Shown here piece after piece: positions 60,670-64,000 of a stretch of DNA of 64,000 nt. The stretch is taken from NCBI RefSeq assembly GCF_034555375.1, contig NZ_CP140706.1, forward strand, positions 48,501 to 112,500, read 5' to 3'. Source of the stretch: Pseudomonas sp. B33.4. Its GTDB lineage: Bacteria; Pseudomonadota; Gammaproteobacteria; Pseudomonadales; Pseudomonadaceae. The position numbers were made by a program, and so were the translations under genes. The notes beneath the pieces are model-generated. The model had not been told where the DNA came from, searched no databases, and was given only the letters and a program-made list of their open reading frames with translations. Positions within the stretch are counted from its first letter, which is position 1. Every line of letters begins with the position of its first letter.

Positions 60670-61103
60670 GTCAAATCTCCTGCGTGATCTTATTGAGTAA
60701 ACCCATGCACTACGGATGGTGCGACTGGGGCGGCCGATCAGCACGATCCCGCCAAATCAGGGCGGGGCGCGGCATTTTGCAGGCGAACTTTATGCCCTTC
60801 AAGGGATTATGACGGGTGACGGAAAATTAACTACAAGTCATGCCGTGACCGAATGTCGCAGATGGCCAGCTGAATCCCTTGCAGGCCGTGCCTTGTAAGG
60901 ATTCTGGCCGATTATGGAAAAATTTCTCATCGGTGACGTGAATAGGCATCAATGCGTCGCCGATGAAGGCTCAAAGCCACGTCGTCAGGCGCTTGTGGGA
61001 CGTCTGTACGACTTTCGGATACAGTCTGTGCAATTGCGACAAATACTTATATCTGTAGGGCTTTTATTTTCCTGACTACCGGGTTAGCAATTGCTGTAAG
61101 CCT
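60670..61103. other. Intergenic region between pntA1 and gcdR (434 bases)
   Basis: It contains the leftward pnt promoter and the tail region of gcdR. Two copies of GCAATTGC are at 61030-61037 and 61087-61094. No promoter boxes with good spacing, RBS-led ORF or terminator were found. Whether it encodes a small RNA is unknown. Confidence 0.5.
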
Positions 61104-62003
61104 TTATCCTTCTAGGCTGTAGCTCTGCGCCTGGATTACCAGCCAGTCACGAAAAGCCTTTAATGACGCTGATTCGACCTTTCGTTCGGGAATCATCAGG
61201 TAATAGGCCTTGATGCTGGAGAGTGCCTGCGGGTTGGCAATCACCAGGCGCTTCTCTGCCAATTCACGCTGAATCAAGAACGGTGGAATCAGCGCGATGC
61301 CCATGTCGTGCATGGCGGCTTGGGCGAGCATGGAGAATAGCTCGTAGCGCGGGCCTGTCATGTCGCGGGGGATGTTCAGGTGTTGTGAGTTGAACCATTG
61401 ACGCCAGGCATAAGGGCGGGTGGTCTGCTGCAACAACGGTAGCTCGGCGATTGCCTCGGCTGTCAGATGTGTCTTGTTACCGAGTAGGGCGGGGCTGCAC
61501 ACCGGCATCGGATTTTCGCCCATCAGCCTGTGGGATTCGGTACCCGACCAGTCGGCATCGCCAAAGTAGATCGCGGCATCGAATTCGGTATCGGCAAACA
61601 GAAAGGGCCGGGTGCGGTTGGTCAGGTTGACCGTGACTTCCGGGTGTTTGAGCTGGAAATCCTTGAGCCGCGGTAGCAGCCATTGCGTGCCGAAGGTCGG
61701 CACCACCGCCAGTTCGATCACGTTGGTGCCTTGCTGGCCCATCACCGACAAGGTGTCGCGTTCGACTGCATCCAGTTGCGTGGCGACACGGCGACTGTAG
61801 GAAAGTCCCGCCTCGGTCAGTTTTACCCCGCGTCGCGAGCGTCGGAACAGTTCCACACTGAGGAACTCTTCAAGGCTGGCGATCTGTCGGCAAATGGCGC
61901 CTTGAGTGAGGGAAAGTTCTTCAGCGGCCCGGGTAAAGCTCTCGTGGCGAGCGGCAGCTTCGAAGCTGATCAGGGCGGTTGTACTGGGGATCTTCCTGCG
62001 CAT
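61104..62003 (-). CDS. LysR-type regulator next to gcdH (GcdR-like)
   Basis: 299 residues from the ATG at 62003 (MRRKIPSTTALISFEAAARHE); a GTG five codons upstream is in frame. The winged helix ends with LSLTQGAICRQIASLEEFL, then the effector domain with VVPTFGTQWLLPRLK and MGIALIPPFLI. Divergent to gcdH, it matches the known regulator of glutarate use in pseudomonads. A T-N11-A type site in the 158-base gap is expected; none was located firmly. Confidence 0.88.
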   Translation of the reverse strand: MRRKIPSTTALISFEAAARHESFTRAAEELSLTQGAICRQIASLEEFLSVELFRRSRRGVKLTEAGLSYSRRVATQLDAVERDTLSVMGQQGTNVIELAVVPTFGTQWLLPRLKDFQLKHPEVTVNLTNRTRPFLFADTEFDAAIYFGDADWSGTESHRLMGENPMPVCSPALLGNKTHLTAEAIAELPLLQQTTRPYAWRQWFNSQHLNIPRDMTGPRYELFSMLAQAAMHDMGIALIPPFLIQRELAEKRLVIANPQALSSIKAYYLMIPERKVESASLKAFRDWLVIQAQSYSLEG

Positions 62004-62161
62004 GTACGTCAACCTCACTAATGCGCCGCATAAAAGGCATTTCGCGACGTTTCGGAATGAGAAATTAGCACAACAGAATGCGAAATCCTCGTTTGTCGCG
62101 ACGGCGAACCGCGCCTACGATCAATGCCACGTTAATTCAGCCGATTTGCGAGGACACACTC

Positions 62162-63343
62162 ATGGGCGGTAAAGCTAGCTTCAACTGGATCGATCCCCTG
62201 CTGCTGGATCAACAGCTCACCGAAGAAGAGCGCATGATCCGCGACACCGCCGAGCAGTTTGCTCAACAGAGCCTCGCACCGCGTGTCCTCGAAGCTTTCC
62301 GTCATGAGAAGACTGACCCGGCGATCTTCCGCGAGATGGGCGAAGTCGGCCTGTTGGGTGCGACGATTCCTGAGCAGTACGGTGGCAGTGGCCTCAACTA
62401 TGTCAGCTATGGTCTGATTGCCCGTGAAGTCGAGCGGGTCGATTCCGGCTACCGCTCGATGATGAGCGTGCAGTCGTCGCTGGTAATGGTGCCGATCAAC
62501 GAATTCGGCACCGAAGCACAGAAGCAGAAATACCTGCCGAAACTGGCTTCCGGCGAGTGGATCGGCTGCTTCGGCCTGACCGAACCCAACCACGGTTCCG
62601 ACCCGGGTGCGATGATCACTCGTGCACGTAAGGTCGACGGCGGCTACAGCCTGACCGGCGCGAAGATGTGGATCACCAACAGCCCGATCGCTGATGTGTT
62701 TGTGGTCTGGGCCAAAGACGATGCCGGCGACATTCGTGGCTTCGTGTTGGAAAAAGGCTGGAAAGGCCTGAGCGCCCCGGCGATTCACGGCAAGGTTGGT
62801 CTGCGTGCGTCGATCACCGGTGAGATCGTCATGGATAATGTGTTCGTACCGGAAGAGAACATCTTCCCTGACGTGCGTGGTTTGAAAGGCCCGTTCACCT
62901 GCCTGAACTCTGCACGTTACGGCATCTCCTGGGGCGCACTGGGCGCTGCCGAGTTCTGCTGGCACACCGCTCGCCAATACACGCTGGATCGTCAGCAGTT
63001 CGGTCGCCCATTGGCCGCTACTCAGTTGATCCAGAAGAAACTGGCTGACATGCAGACCGAGATCACGTTGGCCCTTCAGGGCTGCCTGCGTCTGGGCCGT
63101 ATGAAGGACGAAGGTACTGCGGCGGTCGAAATCACCTCGATCATGAAGCGCAACTCGTGCGGCAAGTCGCTGGATATCGCTCGTATGGCGCGCGACATGT
63201 TGGGTGGTAACGGTATCTCCGACGAGTTCGGCGTGGCGCGTCACCTGGTTAACCTGGAAGTGGTGAATACCTATGAAGGCACTCACGACGTCCACGCGCT
63301 GATCCTTGGGCGTGCGCAAACCGGTCTGCAGGCGTTCTATTAA
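62162..63343 (+). CDS. gcdH: Glutaryl-CoA dehydrogenase
   Basis: 393 residues from the ATG at 62162. Acyl-CoA dehydrogenase landmarks: [45 protein letters not shown], and the catalytic Glu near 372 in [15 protein letters not shown]. The enzyme turns glutaryl-CoA to crotonyl-CoA with loss of CO2, the last committed step of lysine and tryptophan degradation. It is followed by the CoA-transferase gene after 13 bases. Confidence 0.96.
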   Translation: MGGKASFNWIDPLLLDQQLTEEERMIRDTAEQFAQQSLAPRVLEAFRHEKTDPAIFREMGEVGLLGATIPEQYGGSGLNYVSYGLIAREVERVDSGYRSMMSVQSSLVMVPINEFGTEAQKQKYLPKLASGEWIGCFGLTEPNHGSDPGAMITRARKVDGGYSLTGAKMWITNSPIADVFVVWAKDDAGDIRGFVLEKGWKGLSAPAIHGKVGLRASITGEIVMDNVFVPEENIFPDVRGLKGPFTCLNSARYGISWGALGAAEFCWHTARQYTLDRQQFGRPLAATQLIQKKLADMQTEITLALQGCLRLGRMKDEGTAAVEITSIMKRNSCGKSLDIARMARDMLGGNGISDEFGVARHLVNLEVVNTYEGTHDVHALILGRAQTGLQAFY

Positions 63344-63356
63344 TAGGAGAGCGACC

Positions 63357-64000
63357 ATGGGCGCGCTGTCGCATCTGCGGGTACTGGATTTATCGCGAGT
63401 ATTGGCCGGGCCGTGGGCCGGGCAGATCCTCGCCGACCTTGGCGCCGAGGTGATCAAGGTCGAGCGCCCTGGTAATGGCGATGACACTCGCGCCTGGGGG
63501 CCACCCTTCCTTAAAGACGCTTATGGCGAGAATACGTCAGAAGCGGCCTATTACCTGTCGGCCAACCGCAACAAGCAGTCGGTGACCATCGATTTCACTC
63601 GCCCCGAGGGGCAGAAGCTGGTGCGCGAGCTGGCGGCGAAGTCGGACATTCTCATCGAGAACTTCAAGGTCGGTGGTCTGGCGGCTTATGGGCTGGACTA
63701 TGAATCGCTGAAGGCGATGAATCCGAACTTGATCTATTGCTCGATTACCGGGTTCGGCCAGACGGGGCCTTACGCCAAGCGCGCCGGTTATGACTTCATG
63801 ATCCAGGGGTTGGGCGGGCTGATGAGCCTGACTGGTCGGCCTGAGGGTGATGAGGGGGCCGGGCCGGTGAAGGTGGGTGTGGCGTTGACGGATATTCTTA
63901 CCGGTCTGTATTCGACGGTGGCGATTCTGGCGGCGCTGGCTCACCGCGATCACGATGGCGGTGGCCAGCACATCGATATGGCGCTGCTGGATGTTCAGGT
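63357..64000 (+). CDS. Succinyl-CoA:glutarate CoA-transferase (class III), truncated by window end
   Basis: About 214 residues are visible from the ATG at 63357, with AGGAG nine bases upstream. It is a CaiB/BaiF-type (class III) CoA-transferase: GPWAGQILADLGAEVIKVE, ILIENFKVGGL, the catalytic Asp in KRAGYDFMIQGLGGLM, and GGGQHIDMALLDVQV. Context with gcdH indicates glutarate activation to glutaryl-CoA (GcdG). The frame is open at the last base. Confidence 0.92.
   Translation, partial: MGALSHLRVLDLSRVLAGPWAGQILADLGAEVIKVERPGNGDDTRAWGPPFLKDAYGENTSEAAYYLSANRNKQSVTIDFTRPEGQKLVRELAAKSDILIENFKVGGLAAYGLDYESLKAMNPNLIYCSITGFGQTGPYAKRAGYDFMIQGLGGLMSLTGRPEGDEGAGPVKVGVALTDILTGLYSTVAILAALAHRDHDGGGQHIDMALLDVQ

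Noticed and set aside
61020..61103. Small RNA or promoter near TTGCGACAAATACTTATATC
   Set aside because: The spacing between possible -35 and -10 boxes is wrong and no terminator follows.

Overview
The window is a stretch of a Pseudomonas chromosome, most likely the P. fluorescens group. This is inferred from the high GC content, from strong protein-level similarity to Pseudomonas families throughout, from gene orders known from P. aeruginosa (dsbA-cc4-engB-polA-thrB-znu, the aa3 oxidase cluster, trpI-trpBA, gcdR-gcdH) and from the Pseudomonas-type REP hairpins. No rRNA, tRNA, CRISPR, prophage or insertion-sequence transposase was found. Almost all of the DNA is core-genome coding sequence.

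Layout. 1-6.3 kb: a cell-wall amidase (cut by the window edge), a diguanylate cyclase, an EEP-family hydrolase, DsbA, cytochromes c4 and c5, and the GTPase EngB. 6.35-6.76 kb: a non-coding interval with a long imperfect palindrome and, by position and sequence, the AlgU-dependent small RNA ErsA. 6.8-14.8 kb: polA, thrB, and the zinc-uptake module znuA / zur-znuC-znuB with a candidate Zur site between the divergent arms. 14.9-20.1 kb: catalase HPII and the methionine importer metNIQ. 20.1-28.7 kb: a full aa3-type cytochrome c oxidase cluster (Sco, heme O and heme A synthases, SURF1, subunits I-III, Cox11). 29-33.5 kb: a SulP transporter next to a beta-carbonic anhydrase, and a radical SAM protein with a LexA-type box directly in front of it. 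33.7-38 kb: a small EF-hand-loop orphan and a three-subunit periplasmic GMC/cytochrome c dehydrogenase. 38-48 kb: a mix of enzymes and small envelope proteins (prlC, gamma-carbonic anhydrase, HAD phosphatase, aminopeptidase, OsmC, a luciferase-like oxidoreductase, dodecin, DUF883). 48-51 kb: trpI and trpBA. 51-56 kb: an envelope/accessory-type patch with RcnB/CigR-like, DUF4105, three tandem DUF2388 and two DUF1127 genes. 56-64 kb: a CoA-transferase, the pntA-pntA2-pntB transhydrogenase, and gcdR / gcdH-gcdG for glutaryl-CoA degradation (last gene cut by the window end).

Repeats: six inverted REP pairs of three sequence types (about 10.97, 14.84, 25.87, 29.80, 42.65 and 45.15 kb) and two copies of a larger element with pyrimidine-rich arms (19.9-20.1 and 46.9-47.06 kb).

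No clearly new multi-gene system is evident. The most interesting non-routine signals are regulatory: the ErsA locus; a leader with two mutually exclusive hairpins in front of the luciferase-like gene at 45881; a repeated AAACTGTAC-type motif in front of both DUF1127 genes; the LexA box at 33533; and the 126-base palindrome beside ersA. All database matches are recalled family knowledge, not searches.
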